From Meconema thalassinum (Eukaryota > Arthropoda > Insecta > Orthoptera > Tettigoniidae), in contig OX336390.1 of NCBI GenBank assembly GCA_946902985.2, positions 528,878,861 to 528,942,860 of the forward strand: 64,000 nucleotides of DNA, written 5' to 3'. This document shows, in pieces, positions 40,783-53,400 of this stretch. The notes under the pieces are model-generated. The model saw only the letters and a list, made by a program, of their open reading frames with translations, was not told the origin of the DNA and made no database searches. A program made the translations under genes and the position numbers. Numbering within the stretch: the first letter of the stretch is position 1; the number at the start of each line of letters is the position of its first letter.

Positions 40783-42234
40783 GCCACAGTATATATATCA
40801 ATACAGTAAGGACACATCAGGCCTTTACCATGTAATTTTTTCGTCATGGTTTTGAATCGGCCGGTTCCGGAAGCACCGCACGCACGCACGCATGGCGGCG
40901 ACGGTTCACCATGTATCCGCGAGAGTGCAGTCTACCCGTATTCATTGAGTGCGGCCTGTCGAATTTGTCTGATGAAAACATTGTTTGTAATTATTAAAAT
41001 CAACTCAGAAATATAATTTTGCATTTTAACCAATGGCAGAAATGTGGGAAACCAACATCTGTGCTGTAATTTTTTGCGCAGCTCTTGTCACACTGGACAT
41101 AACAGCATTCCGGTTTCCTCGTGCATTGGAGCGGTAAATACAAATATCACACGTTTCATCGAATAATTCTGGTTTTAATACCCATGAGATGCCACCCTCA
41201 AACACCTATCCATTAATTCACAAATTCCTCATTCCTAATCCAGATATAATGACTGGATAAAGGCCTGTAATCAGGAGGATTTACTGGCATACGTGGCAAA
41301 TCTACACGTCAATATATAGGGTATGTAGCCTTTATTTCTCAAAGGAAGTGTTTTAAACCACAAGGAGGGCAGTGCTAGACTGAGATTAGGTAATAATGCC
41401 CAACAAACATTAAATCTCAACCCTAGAGAAGCTATTGTCTCCTTTAAAGTGTCCGTTTTCTAATCCCACTTAGCCTCGGAGGCAAATGGTTTCCTGACTG
41501 AAGTTAGTTGATATGTTTTATTAAATGCAATTTGTTAAGCTGCAGCCCTTTACAGTGAATTAAGTGATTTAATTACAAGCTACAATGCAAATCAGATTTA
41601 ACATTTGCTCCCTCACCTATGGGACTTTGTGCTATTCCTGAAGAGTTCTGGAGAAGTTTGGATTGTCGTGTACCCAAAGCTACAATCCCATGATTGTTGA
41701 AAATGACTGAAGGTACTCCAGTCCCTCAGAATTGTAAATAGTGTTGCTTTCAGAGACAAACTATTGAGGTTAGCAACCCCCTCACTACGCTCGGCATGGC
41801 ATTAAGGCTGTGTGACTTAAAAACCAGGGCTGTTAACCTTGGTGTTCCTACCTCATAGACATATCACAATGCCCTTAATTTTATTTAATTCTGTGGGACC
41901 ACTAAAATTTTGCCCATCCATGTAAATGATAAGCCCACCCAATTTCTTCTCAAGTGATACCTCCCTCTGATTCCACACACGCCCAAATACACGGGGATAT
42001 ATGACCACGATGTCTCAGCCCTTAAAATAAGCAACAACAACTGTATCTTCGATACACACTAATCAAATTCCTGGATACTTCTATACGTTCAGCAACGATG
42101 ATTTTTCTTCACTATGTCACATGCAGAACATGGTGCCACTAAAGCAATACCGTATTGGTCATGTTATTTGCAAATGAATACATAATAATCATACAAGAGT
42201 GGAGCCTTGCATAAGTGAGGAGATGTAACACCAA
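40783..42234. other. Intronic stretch, one SINE tail
   Basis: 41970-42030 carries the shared SINE tail (cccaaatacacggggatata, tgaccacgatgtctcagccc). Otherwise nothing recognised. Confidence 0.5.
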
Positions 42235-42605
42235 ACTCTGGGTGTCAACAAGCCGTACACTATCACTCGGGAATTGAGAAATTGGGTGGGCATATTGTGT
42301 GATAACCTGTGTTACTGTGGTGGATGTGTGTGTATTTGTAAATTGGGGATAGGATTGGGAAGGAGGTGGCTGTGTCCTTAAGTTAACAACCATCCCAGCA
42401 TTTGCCTTGAGTAGGGAAACCACTTCCAGGATGGCCGAGGTGGGAATCGAACCCTCCTCTTCTCTGTTTTGCCTCACGAGGCTGACTGTACCCCATTCCA
42501 GCCCTAAGACCAGAATCAAAATTTCTTGGCAAAGCCGGGAGTCAAACCTAGACCTACGGGGGTGACAGCCAAGAAAGCTATCTGCTGCACCATGAGTTGG
42601 TCTCG
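42235..42605 (-). mobile_element. SINE family B, minus strand
   Basis: Reverse-strand body and head: cttccaggatggccgaggtg, ggaatcgaaccctcctcttc, ttttgcctcacgaggctgac, cttggcaaagccgggagtca. The open frame across it (42139-42519) is not a gene. Confidence 0.85.
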
Positions 42606-43190
42606 CGAAAATGGAATGTATTGGTCATAAATATAGGCTATATAAATCTACATGAAAATAGCCTACTGCCTATCCAAACATTTTCATAAATTTGAGTTTC
42701 ATATACCATTTTAAAGCTCAATGGTTTTAAAATTTACAGTTATCGTAAGTCATAGCAACAGATTTCAATGTTTACATTAAGCCACATTGTTCAAATCTGT
42801 TCAGGGATGTCGGAAATTCCTCAGATAATGTCACGTTGCACCTCACATCCTATTCTATTGTTGGGTAAGGACTTGATTCTCATCATTGCAGAAATAATCT
42901 GTTTAATACTAGCTGTAAACATGGCCAAGGTTTCATGTGATACAAGCTAAAGGTGTAGAATTTGGTATAAATGTTTATCACAAGTATCCAGTACCAGTAC
43001 CTCTATGTCAATGTTACATAGGCATTGTGCTTGCTACACTTGTCATAGTATGTGGTACGGTATAAATTTCATAATGTGCATCAATTTTAATTTCTACCCT
43101 TGATTATTCATATTTATGTGGGGGTCAGGAATCGTATGGATTGTGAAGTGATGCTAGGAAAAGTTGTCTCCTTTCTTTTTAAGGATGTGT
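42606..43190. other. Intronic stretch, nothing recognised
   Basis: AT-rich, no coding or repeat pattern on either strand. Confidence 0.5.
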
Positions 43191-43330
43191 GAAGGACTGA
43201 GTGGTGTGTCTTTATAATGACATACTAAAATTGTAATGGCTGATGAAGGATGTAGTTAATATCCAGAACATGTCCTACTACTTGCACATTATTTATTCAT
43301 TTAAGGGTTGATTAGGCAGAAAGATTTACA
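43191..43330 (+). mobile_element. Second hammerhead-like element end
   Basis: ggctgatgaaggat ... atatccagaacatgtcc is followed by ttaagggttgattaggcaga, matching the layout at 14862-14960. The helix ggat/atcc is well formed but the GAAA block has become AGAAC, so it is degenerate. Confidence 0.4.
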
Positions 43331-44960
43331 GAAGATTACAATTCAAGAAATATTATACTCATCAGAGTTAATTAGAGATGAACGAAACTGGGCAAGGTAC
43401 TGGAAAAGCCTGTGACCTATTAAAAGGAAAGGTCCCAGCAGATTTCCCCTATATTGTTCAACCAGCCACATCTGGTTACGACCACTATATTCTTCCTGAA
43501 GTAACTCCACAGAGAGAATTAAAAGTGTCAAGAACAAACTTCTGCTTGCAATCGCACATTTTTTCTGCATTACAGTATTACTTACTTGTTTACATGGTTT
43601 ATGTAGAAACAACTCGTACAAATATTACAGTGAATTCTTCTAGGTATTATGCCATGTCTGTGCCCCATCATATCCATAGTACCGTACCTAGAAGAATATG
43701 CAGTAATTTATTTTCTGGCCATGAAAGCCTAAACATTCCAACTCAAACAGGCATATTTTTCTGCAAATGTTTGGGTATTCTGATATATTTTCATGGAAAC
43801 ATTTGACTTTTTTTTTTAAGAAACATTATTTTTTCCTGTTTTCGATTTTCAGAGGTGAAGCTCACCAATTTTGTGACTATATCCTGAAGTGGCTTGGCCT
43901 AGAAGCCTACAGTATATAAAATATGGTAGCGAGTGTTTAATCATTAAGAGGTTTTCTCAATAGTGATTTTTAATGCTCTGGCATTGTCATTGAGGAGCAA
44001 ATTTAACTTCCTAAATACTGTAACATTTAAGTTGGTCTAACACGAAATAAATTTAATAATACTATACCTGCAAGGTTTTAGCTACCTACTAAGAAAAGTA
44101 ATGTGCAATTTTTGAGTGGAGCTACCTAGGCAAATCTTTACACCAAAAACCAACATATTGTTTATCGCTACCTTTTAGTAGAGAAACTAGAATTCATGTC
44201 AGATAATCTGCAGCTTCTGTGATTGATAGCTATAGTTTTGTCTTGTTGTCAACAAATGTGATAGACAGGTCTGAAGCAGTTCATTAATTCAATATTTCAA
44301 AAACTGACTCTCTCTATCAGAAATCAAATCAGTGATCTGAGATCATGGCGATATCAGGAATGTTTGTTTATTGCATTACAACAAAGGATTTGGAAGTAAT
44401 CTCATGAAGCAATAACTTCTAAATCAAAATAACTTACAATTTTATTGTTGGACAGCCAAAGGACTTATCATAATCCTCCATGGTTTTAGACAGGTGCAAC
44501 GATCCATTAGTTCTGGGTTATCCCATCCCGTTAGAAAATGGAAGGATTGGGGTTTGAGACCTAAGGATGTTGTACAACATTAACTGCAAATCACATCACC
44601 ACACTGAAGACCTGGTTTGTGAAATAAGTTGGTTCATGTCCATTCACCTGTCATTTCAAGTTAGCTTCCTTGTTTCTCATTTCAAAATGCTGAGATGGTG
44701 GCTTTCCCATTGACCACAGTCACTTCCCCATTCCTTTCTTAGCCTCTTCTACTTTCCATCAACGTTGAGGCTGCATGGATGATCCTTTTCTCTAGAATGA
44801 AAGGGCTCCATGACACTGTCAATTAGTATGAAAAAGACTTTGGGAGTGAAGTAAGGGGATAAAAGAAATATTCATATCCAAGAAATAAAAATAGCCAAAC
44901 ATATAATCCCATTGTTTCCACAGCTACTGCCATGGTCTAGAAGTAAGCATAGCTGCCTTC
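43331..44960. other. Intronic stretch with one long unsupported ORF
   Basis: 43378-43806 (+) is open for 142 codons, but I recognise no motif. The composition is ordinary and it lies within an intron, so it is probably chance. The rest is unrecognised. Confidence 0.4.
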
Positions 44961-45082
44961 TAACTGGTTGGCCCAGTTTTGAATCCAGGTTTTGCCAAGG
45001 AGAATTTAAATTTTGGCCTGTAGTCATGTGTACTTGGATGTGTGTATCATTTGTCTCATAAACTGCCTTATTGTGATGGCTG
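44961..45082 (-). mobile_element. SINE family B tail, minus strand (split by THAP element)
   Basis: gtcatgtgtacttggatgtg ... aaactgccttattgtgatgg corresponds to the reversed SINE tail. The SINE resumes at 46506. Confidence 0.65.
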
Positions 45083-46505
45083 CATAACGAATAGAATATA
45101 AAGTGTGATCTCTTCTCCCTCAATAGCATGTAATGAATACGGATCGGGTTGGCACTCGCCGCTACGCAGCGCTACAGTCGATTTGAGATTGTTGATTTCC
45201 ACTAATGTTTGTGTGTTTATGTGCGATTTATTAAGTATTTAATTGGTCGGAGTGTTTTGGTGGTGTTCTGTGCAAACGTTTATTGATATACAAGTGCTTA
45301 CACTATTACTTCATAGTATTAATACCTGAAATGCTATTGTAGGAAGCATTGACCGAAATGGAATTTAATTTCTTGTCGTGTGTTGACGTTATCTTCGTGT
45401 GTTAATTTTATTGTTATTTAATGTAAGTAAACAGCAGTTTAGCCCTTACATTTTCATGAGTGCTTAATGTGATTAGTGAAGATGCCTTGCTCTTTTGTAC
45501 CAGGATGCAGATCTAGCTATGGGGACTGTAAAGAGGTCAGACGGTTTTTCAAACCTCCTAAAGATTAGGAACGTTTTATAAAGTGCAAAGGGGCCATATC
45601 AGGGAAGGATAGGGAACATACTGAAAAGTCCTACATCTGTGTTACTCACTTTTCAGAAGATTTAATTGTTAAATTTGACAAATTTGTGATAGAAGGGAAG
45701 GAAGTATTACTTCTCCCAAGAACCAACTGGCGATTGAAAGACTATTCTGTTCCACATATAATCCTAATTTGCCTAAGTATCTGTCCAGTATGGTGTAAAT
45801 AAAAATGCTCTTGATGCCATTAAAGACTACTTCTGTGAAGAAAGGGATGAGAATAAAAAGACAATGAGTTAAAAAACATATATGTACCGTAATGCTGAAG
45901 GAGGCGTGATCAGTTTTAGGCAATAGCCTACTCTATGAAGGGGTCATGACTATGCCTTCTATGTCTGTTTAATGTTAAGTTCTTCTGAAATGATGGTAGT
46001 TTACTGATTTTGGTGTTTGTGGACTGAAATTAATGGTTATTATTGAATTTTATAGTAATCTACGGTAAAGTTGAAAGTTGCGTTCGTACGGCTTTTTTTT
46101 TGTCTGTGTTGCAAGTCTGTTGAGGGAATGTAAAATGTGTAACAATGTGAAGAAATCCTTTCTGATAGCGAGGTCAATTGTTCCGTTCTTTTTTAAAATT
46201 TACCGATAGCTGGCAAAACTAATTGCATTTTGAACTTGCTCTTTGTCTTTGCTTATTGTCGAAACTGAACTGTTACAAGAGACGACTTACTAAATTATTA
46301 TTGGGCACAGTAAAGTAAGAGGAGATGTCAAACTTATTAGCGCCTATGAGGATATCTTGCGGTGTTTTAACATGTAAAACAGGTCGCAAGGTTTAAAGTC
46401 TCGTAAGCGCCAATGCTAACTTACATCACAGATCGGAGCCAGCGCTGCGCTGCGGCGGACCAGGCGTACTAGGCCAGTGATATCACTTCTTATTCTATTC
46501 GTTAT
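45083..46505 (+). mobile_element. P-like (THAP) DNA transposon, non-autonomous, 1.42 kb
   Basis: Inserted in a SINE with the 8-bp duplication GATGGCTG (45075-45082 and 46506-46513). Terminal inverted repeats: ATAACGAATAGAATA after a C at 45083, and its exact complement ending at 46505, extending imperfectly through aagtg.gat. Beyond the THAP fragment no catalytic domain is visible. An 8-bp duplication plus a THAP domain points to the P superfamily. Confidence 0.75.
45482..45802 (+). pseudogene. THAP-domain protein fragment (P-type transposase N-terminus)
   Basis: From ATG at 45482: MPCSFVPGCRSSYGDC, RRFFKPPKD, stop (TAG), ERFIKCKGAISGKD, SYICVTHFSEDL and LPRTNWRLKDYSVP. This is the C2CH zinc-binding THAP fold (C..C...C..HF) used by P-type transposases to bind their ends. 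The internal stop and the absence of the RNase H-like domain make it non-functional. Confidence 0.78.
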
Positions 46506-46775
46506 GATGGCTGTATTAGTGTGTGCATTTATAATTTTAGGTGAGGATAGGGAAGGAGACGACTATGGCCTTACGTTAGGGTAGCCTACCGTCTCGGCAT
46601 TTACCTGCAGTAGAAGTGGGAAACCAAGGAAAACCACTTACAAGATGGCCGAGATTGGAATCAGAATCACCTCTTCTCAGTTTTGCCTCACAAAGCTGAG
46701 TGTACCCCGTTCCAGCCCTCAGACCAGAATGCTAGTTGCTACACCACGAGGTGATCTAAGTGAAAAGGGATGGAT
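46506..46775 (-). mobile_element. SINE family B body and head, minus strand
   Basis: Continues 44961-45082: tattagtgtgtgcatttata, gcatttacctgcagtagaag, cttacaagatggccgagatt, ttttgcctcacaaagctgag, ctacaccacgagg. Confidence 0.8.
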
Positions 46776-46907
46776 TCTAATCCACCTCTTGGTCATAATA
46801 AAAGTGAATTTCTATGGTTTCTAATTCCCCTTCCCCCCTCCCAGAATGCTCCATGCACCAAACATTCCATCTTCAAATTATTTTACATGCCCAATTAAAT
46901 GGAGTAA

Positions 46908-47225
46908 TATAGCTCGGGTGGTGTTGGGGTAGCGCGCCTGCCTCGCACCAGGAGACCACGGGTTCGATTCCAGGCTCCGTCAGGGATTTCAGAAACCAGC
47001 GTTAGGGCTGGAACTGGGTGTACACAGCCTCGCAAGGACAATTGAATAGCTGTCTGACAATGAGGCAGCGCCACGCTCATGGAGACCAAGATTAACGGCC
47101 GAGGGGACCCGAGGCGCTCACCACGCGTCACCACATAATCTGCAGGCCAAATGGCTGGGTGGCGATCGCTTGGTAGGCCTAGGCCCTTCATGGACTGTAG
47201 TGCCACGGGGTTTGTTTGTTTCGTT
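46908..47225 (+). mobile_element. tRNA-derived SINE, family A
   Basis: Head gtggtgttggggtagcgcgc and cgggttcgattccaggctcc, then body cacagcctcgcaaggacaat, taacggccgaggggacccga, ctgcaggccaaatggctggg and tail gccacggggtttgtttgttt. Nearly full length. Confidence 0.9.
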
Positions 47226-47675
47226 TTAATGGTAGTTCGGAGACTACGGTTTCAATAGTCTTCTTAGAATGTACAGTATATGGGTGTTAACTTTAAAAAT
47301 ACCCGCACGAGTCTCTCTGGAGGACTCACACATTATTACTGTTAGGTAAACATATCTTGCATAAGAATCATGGCCCTACTAATAATATAGTTCATCGTAT
47401 CTTGGTGAGAAAAATACTGTACCTGTATGTGCATTTGCTCAAAGAACTTTTTCTTTTCTGAATTTTTATTCCATACATATTATTTTTGTTTGTTTTATTA
47501 ATATTAGGCATCTACCTATAAATTTTAATTCAACTAAAATTTGTATTATTTTGTGTTAAGAGGGAAAGATGACCTTGCTGTTCCGCCCCTTAAACAACAA
47601 TAACTATCCATAATATGTGTAAAGTTACTGGGCAATTCTGAGAATATTTACAGCGGATCCAGGTTGCAGTCATGG
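47226..47675. other. Intronic stretch, nothing recognised
   Basis: AT-rich, with no coding pattern or SINE box on either strand. Confidence 0.5.
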
Positions 47676-48062
47676 ACCACCTTGTGGCGTAGTGACTACC
47701 ATTCTTGGCTGTAGCCCCAGAGGTCTGGGTTTGATTCCCGGCTCTGCCAAGAAATGTAATTCTGGTCTGAGGGCTGCAACAGGGCACACTCAGTCTCGTG
47801 AGGCACAACTGAGAAGAGGAGGGTTTGATTCCCACCTCAGCCATCTTGGAAGTGGTCTTCCGAGATTTCCCACTTCTACTGCAGGCAAATGCTGTGATGG
47901 TTCCTAAGTTAAAGCCAATGCCGCCTCCTTACCAATCCTCACCGGAATTGCAAATACACATACTAAGACAGGCATCACAATAACACAGGTTATCAGTCAA
48001 AATTCTACACTCGACCAAGTACACGGGGCTAAATGACCACGATGTCCAGGCCCCTGAAATGA
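47676..48062 (+). mobile_element. tRNA-derived SINE, family B, near complete
   Basis: Head cttgtggcgtagtgactacc, B box ctgggtttgattcccggctc, body cactcagtctcgtgaggcac and cccacttctactgcaggcaa, tail gaccaagtacacggggctaa and atgaccacgatgtccaggcc. It is the best reference copy of family B in the window. Confidence 0.9.
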
Positions 48063-48249
48063 AACAACAGATTGCAGTCGATGTACAGAAGTTGTCTAAC
48101 ATGGTGGCCAGATTGCTCCTTAGTGCCTCTTGGTCTATTGGAATGGCTGTAACATCCGGTGCATTATCATACCATAGTCAAACTGTTCCTCTATTGGAGC
48201 ACGAAGATTGGAATTCTCTGCCGTCACTGTCTCATGAAGCCATAGCCAG

Positions 48250-48934
48250 GTGGCTATGCTAATGCTTGTTGTTTCATGTAGGAGGTTGTACATCATGGTC
48301 GTCAGCCCTGTGTACTTGGGCGTGAGAATAAACCCATACAACAGGAGCATACGAGCGTGGCAACGGGTGGGTGAGAGATTTCACAAGCTCTTCATCCAGG
48401 AACGCCTCCAACAGCAAGGAAATTCAGTCATGTTTTGTGGTGGGATCATGTTTGGTCGACGTACGCCTCTAATTCCTATCCACGGTAACATGACCTGTCT
48501 GGTTTTACAGAGACAACATCCTCAAACCTGTCGTTACAGGATTCGCTGCCACAATGGGCGAGGGCTTTACACTAGTGGACGATAATGCCCATCGAGCTAG
48601 GGTGGTCAATCAGTTTCTTCAGATGCAAGGCATACGGAGAATGGAGTGGCCTGCATATTCTGCGGACATGAACAGTATCGAACATGCATGGGAAAAGATT
48701 AAGAGTGCAGTTTCGCACTATCCCAATCCTCTAACTATCAAACAAACAAACATTCAGCAACTGATTGAAGCTGCTTTCCAAGAGTGGGATAATCTGCCCC
48801 AAACCAGGTTGGTTCCTTGGTTCTCAGTACGGTATGCCTCTTTGTCGGCAAGCATGCCTTACGGCTCGTGGTGGCCATACATGGTATTGATATGCCCCAA
48901 CATGAAAAAGATTGCCACTTTTGTTATGCTTTAA
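48250..48934 (+). pseudogene. Tc1/mariner transposase, 5'-truncated and frameshifted
   Basis: First frame: RAWQRVGERFHKLF, GNSVMFCGGIMFGRRTPLIP and IHGNMT. Second frame: GEGFTLVDDNAHRARVVNQF, MEWPAYSADMNSIEHAWEKI and EEWDN-like QEWDNLPQ. These are the second catalytic aspartate (DDNA), the WPAxSxDxNxIEHxWE box with the final acidic residue, and the usual C-terminus of Tc1 transposases. The first catalytic D and the helix-turn-helix are gone, and a frameshift lies near 48500. No inverted repeats were identified. Confidence 0.9.
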
Positions 48935-49594
48935 GTGTTTGTCTCTTTTGCACAGCATATTGTGTGTTGTTTTTCTTTGTATGTCATTACATACTACCTT
49001 ACCAGGGAATTGTTACCACTAGACGTGGAGTGGGGCTGTTGTGTATACATTACGTCAGCTCGCCTTGTTATGGCTGCCGCGAGCGGTTGCTGAGCAAGAG
49101 GGGGAACGCATGCACAGTCGTACAATGAGAACACACCGCACAGCGCACGACCCAGCACGAATCATGCACACAAATGACATGCGATGAGGTTTCGCTGGCA
49201 ACAACTGCACGACTATCGCAGGCGTGTGGCTGGGTGTAGCGCATTAGTTCCGATTTCCGCCACCGGTAACAATTCTCTGGTAGGATAGTACACATAGCAA
49301 AACACTAAATCGCAATATGCAAAACCTTTTTTGAGTACTGTTCAAGTTACAAACACTGCTAGTCACCACAACACTCTAGGGGCAGATGACCTCGAAGTTC
49401 CGCCCCTTAAAACAACAATTACATTACATTTACCACAACACTGATTATCAAATACCATGCACACACAAGTACACGGGTCATAGACCAAAGAGGTCCTAAT
49501 TGGAACTATAATAATATATACAGTACCGGTATGTCAAAAAATATGGTTATATAAATGACTCCAGATTATAGCTTACCATGAGGCATACATACTT
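48935..49594. other. Intronic stretch with degraded SINE tails
   Basis: 49380-49425 (ggcagatgacctcgaagttc, cgccccttaaaacaac) and 49455-49500 look like worn SINE tails; the rest is unrecognised. Confidence 0.45.
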
Positions 49595-49596
49595 TG

Positions 49597-49835
49597 AACC
49601 GGCCTTGGTGGCCGAGAGCGCTAATGTGCTACCTCGTGCCTCGCTGGCATCGGGAGAGCGTGAGTTCGAATCCCACCTCTACCGTCCTGAAAATGGTGTT
49701 CGTGGTTTACCATTTTCACTACCAGGCAAATGCCGGGACGGTTCCTTTCAATAAATCCACGGCCAATTTCCCTGCTATATCCCTTCCCTGACCCGTCCTG
49801 AAAAGAAAAGTACATGGCCATTGGCTGCATTAATA
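49597..49835 (+). mobile_element. tRNA-derived SINE, family C
   Basis: Different head: ccttggtggccgagagcgct (A box) and gtgagttcgaatcccacctc (B box), joined to the same middle as family B (actaccaggcaaatgccggg, acggttcct) and ending tggctgcattaataaaatt. Confidence 0.88.
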
Positions 49836-51544
49836 AAATTATACATACAGTACTTTGAAACTTAAGTGTTTAAAATAAGACTGCTGTTACGACTTGAAAC
49901 TGAATCCCAGCACTCTGCGCAGAGTGTGAACTGATTACACCACGATAGCCCTTTGTTAACTCTTGACGTAGGCCTAGTAACTGAAGCTATGGCATATAGT
50001 TAGGCCCCCTAATGACCAGTATTAATTCCACTATGATGTTCATGTCGCTTACAGGTACCAACTGGAAAGATCTGCCCCAGGCCTCTCCAAAAGCCACGCA
50101 GCATTATGAGCCTAACACTTCTCTCATCCAGGTGTAAAAACCATCCATCGCATGGAAAACTCATCCTACAATATCTCCATTTCTGCAGAATGGGAAGAAT
50201 AAGGAGTTGACATACCACTGACAAGTAAAAAGTGCGGTGCGGATAGATGGCAACTTATTAGTCGTGACGAGGTTAAAGTTAGGTCTGATTGGTGTTAAGC
50301 TATGGTTAGAGCAAGTTTAGGACTGGGCGTTTTACTTGATTGATTGGCGACACCATTGCACATAGTGTTATTTACCAGTTATATTACTTTATTACATTCA
50401 CTAGCGACAGAAAGCAAAGCAAACTTGTAGCTTCGCGTGGCTCTCGTGATCGTAAGCCACAGAACCTTTCTTTTTTATATTTGGAATTTGAACCACTGGA
50501 TGCAACTCTGAAATTCTAACATGCATTAACCAAGAATCAAAACCCAGTCCAAAACTATAATATGATGACTTTAGGATCTCCGAATGGAGATCTGGGTGTG
50601 ACCTTGGCTTCTAGGATTAAAGAAGCAGGCCTCTGTACGAAGGGTGGTTGGCCGGTTTACTTACTGTAAGCCCTGAGCTTGTATTTCAGCTTTACTTTAC
50701 TTATTTTTAGGCCATCTGTAGGCTAAACAAAACAATCTACCAGTAAATGTATAGTCTATTTGTTGAATCTGAAAGCTACTTGTTGCTCCTATAATAGCCA
50801 CACAAAGACGTGGAACTAATAAAGGTACCGGTAATGAAAAGAGATTCCTTAGCACATGACTTACAGTAGATACCGGTATTGAATTCTTCTTGGAACACAA
50901 GATAATGGACGGAAGTGTGAGTAGGCTAAGAAATGAGGAGTAATAAGTAGCCTAGGCATATCATGAAATGTGAAAATAACACTGCATAATAAGGCTGTCC
51001 CCACCCATCAAAATGACTTTTTTATTGACTAAATAAATTCCCGGGTATTTAAGTTAGGAAGCTAAGAACATTAAAAATTAATACTTATTTACAGTTACTG
51101 TAGTAAACTTGAATTGCATTATCTCAGACTACAAAAGTTTAAGAAACAAAATCCACATTTCCCCCACACTTTTCAATATATCGTGTGTTAATTTAATCAT
51201 TAAAAACATATCATAACCTTTCATCGTTACGATGCAATCACAATGCGACACCACAGGACTGGAGGAATGTGGTGGTAAACATTAAATTCCACACTTCTTA
51301 AAATTAAAACACAGTAGTATTAACACTTTCTATTTTCTTGTTATTTATTTTCTTACAATATCTGATTATAAAGAGAGCTAGTGTGTTGAAATAGAGTTAA
51401 ATAAATGACATAAAATATACATTCATCAATCAGCTGTTTATCATGTGTTTGTCCATAAGTGGTGCTACCTAGCGGCTTACAGGTGTATTGGTGCTCCCCC
51501 TTATCAATTGTTTTTTTGAAAATCCGTTCTTCCGGTTTTGCCGA
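49836..51544. other. Intronic stretch, nothing recognised
   Basis: AT-rich with several scattered taccggta words. No coding, repeat or RNA feature could be supported. Confidence 0.5.
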
Positions 51545-51579
51545 AGTGTCCATACTGTATTGGTATCTATACTGTGCCG

Positions 51580-51665
51580 TAGCCTACACATGGACATCCA
51601 CAGCCTTCTCAATCTGTATCTAATGGAGCTGCCCTCTTGACGGTTACGTGAGTAACTGTTCCAAA
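51580..51665 (+). repeat. Segment R1 shared with 37615-37695
   Basis: cacatggacatccacagcct ... ctgccctcttgacggttacg ... aactgttccaaaca occurs at both places with a few differences. Here it leads directly into the hAT target site. Confidence 0.75.
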
Positions 51666-53294
51666 CACATTGTTACTCGCAGGTAGAGATGGGACTATCG
51701 ACTACTTTTAACCATCGACTGACTAGTCATTCATTGGGAGAAACTATCGACTAGATAGTCGACTACTTTCAGTCGAATGGTTACCTGAATTCGCATTGCT
51801 CCTAAGCAAGACCAACTACAATACTCAGACCTTAATGTAGAAAAAACATGGCGGCGACGGTTGCCCTACCAATAGCTAAGATCATGTCATCGGGATTGTC
51901 ACAGTTCGTGTAAATTATTATTTTTACTCACCTAATATCATAAAAGATATCACAAGACGAGACTAGGTTCCGAAGAAATATGCATCAATAATTTAGACTT
52001 ACCTGAATTAATTTATCTATATAGTGCTGGCTTCGAATTATAGGTTTCTTCGTCTTTACCCAAGGGGCAGCTACAATAGTCTCACTGTTTCTGTGGTTGA
52101 ATAAGACGCTTTTTGGCGAGTTATCACGATTTGTATTTAAGTTCAGTAATTATAGATTAATATTATTAGCAAAAAATCAAATAGATTCTGAAGTAAGAGA
52201 GAAGAAAGTACCCGGTTACTGAAGTGCTGTCCCAGCACATGCAGAGTATTTGTGTACACAATCGGAATGAGAATAGTTGCCTGAAATAATCGAACCAACA
52301 CCATAGAGATACAATTCAATTAAGACCTCTCGTGGAATTGTCTAAAATCTCGGGTAAAACATCACACCGAATTAGTTGATTGAAATATGCAAAGAAGTCG
52401 TCGTGTGGATATCAGTACATAATTATGGAGAATACTACACACAAGGGACACGATAATATGTTACCATCTAACCTATTAAACATTCGCTGTTACCGTTTGG
52501 AATAGTTGTACGTTGGAGATAGTTGATTTAGTACAGTACTATAGGTTGGAAAGCACCATCTCCCTCTTACGGAATTATCGCGGCACACCATCTCGCAATA
52601 TAAGAAAATAATTGGCAAGGTACTCACAACACTTTATTACACACATCATAATAAAAATAACATGCAAGCTGTAAGAATCACAAAAGTATGAATAATGACG
52701 GAACACAATGAGTTCACTGTTTGGCACAGGGGGAATATCTTCCTTAACCAATAAAAAAGTTCACTGTATTATTTGGCGTGCATACAAGGCAGTGTAGAAC
52801 ATCTGTCAGACTGGTAAGGATTTACGGAGGCACATATTGCTGAGCGTTCATGATAACGTCAATGGTTTGGTCTAGCCGTAGATGCTCATTGCGTTTTCCC
52901 TTTACGTACTTAAGTTCGGCACTAATGAAGTGTACTAAGCTATTATTATATTGCCACTAACTAGCAAATCATTGCGGTGTATATTCTTGAGTCACTTCTA
53001 TTATGCTTTAGTCTCAGGTACTTCAACATCCGAAGTAAATGACACAATGCCATCGGTTGACTAGACAATCATCACACAAACGAACCAGTCCTTATTAAGC
53101 GTATTATCACATATTTACATACGATTGCAGTACATTAACGCGAACTGGACTTTACAGACATACAGAAGACACTAAAAATTACAGACGAGTGACAGTTTAT
53201 CGCAACTTTCATCAAACGAAGCTAATCAAAGCTAAATAGTGTATCCCAGCAACGAATGTAAACAAACAATATGCCGGGGCTTCAGCATACGCCA

Positions 53295-53400
53295 TTTTCA
53301 CGCTTTCGAGACCTGCATTAAGGTCTGAGTATTGTAGTTGGTCTTGTCCTAAGCGTGTTGTTTCATGTATTCGACTGAAAGTAGTCGCTTCTAGGCAGCG
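53295..53400 (-). repeat. Inverted copy of the hAT left sub-terminal region
   Basis: ctgcattaaggtctgagtat and tgtagttggtcttg followed by ttcgactgaaagtagtcg is the reverse of 51755-51840. It suggests an internal rearrangement or a second, inverted hAT end. Confidence 0.7.

Noticed and set aside
43378..43806. 142-codon open frame on the + strand
   Set aside because: No recognisable motif, ordinary composition, inside an intron; expected by chance in this much sequence.
48059..48262. 67-codon frame just before the Tc1 remnant
   Set aside because: It does not match a transposase N-terminus and lies partly in the SINE tail.
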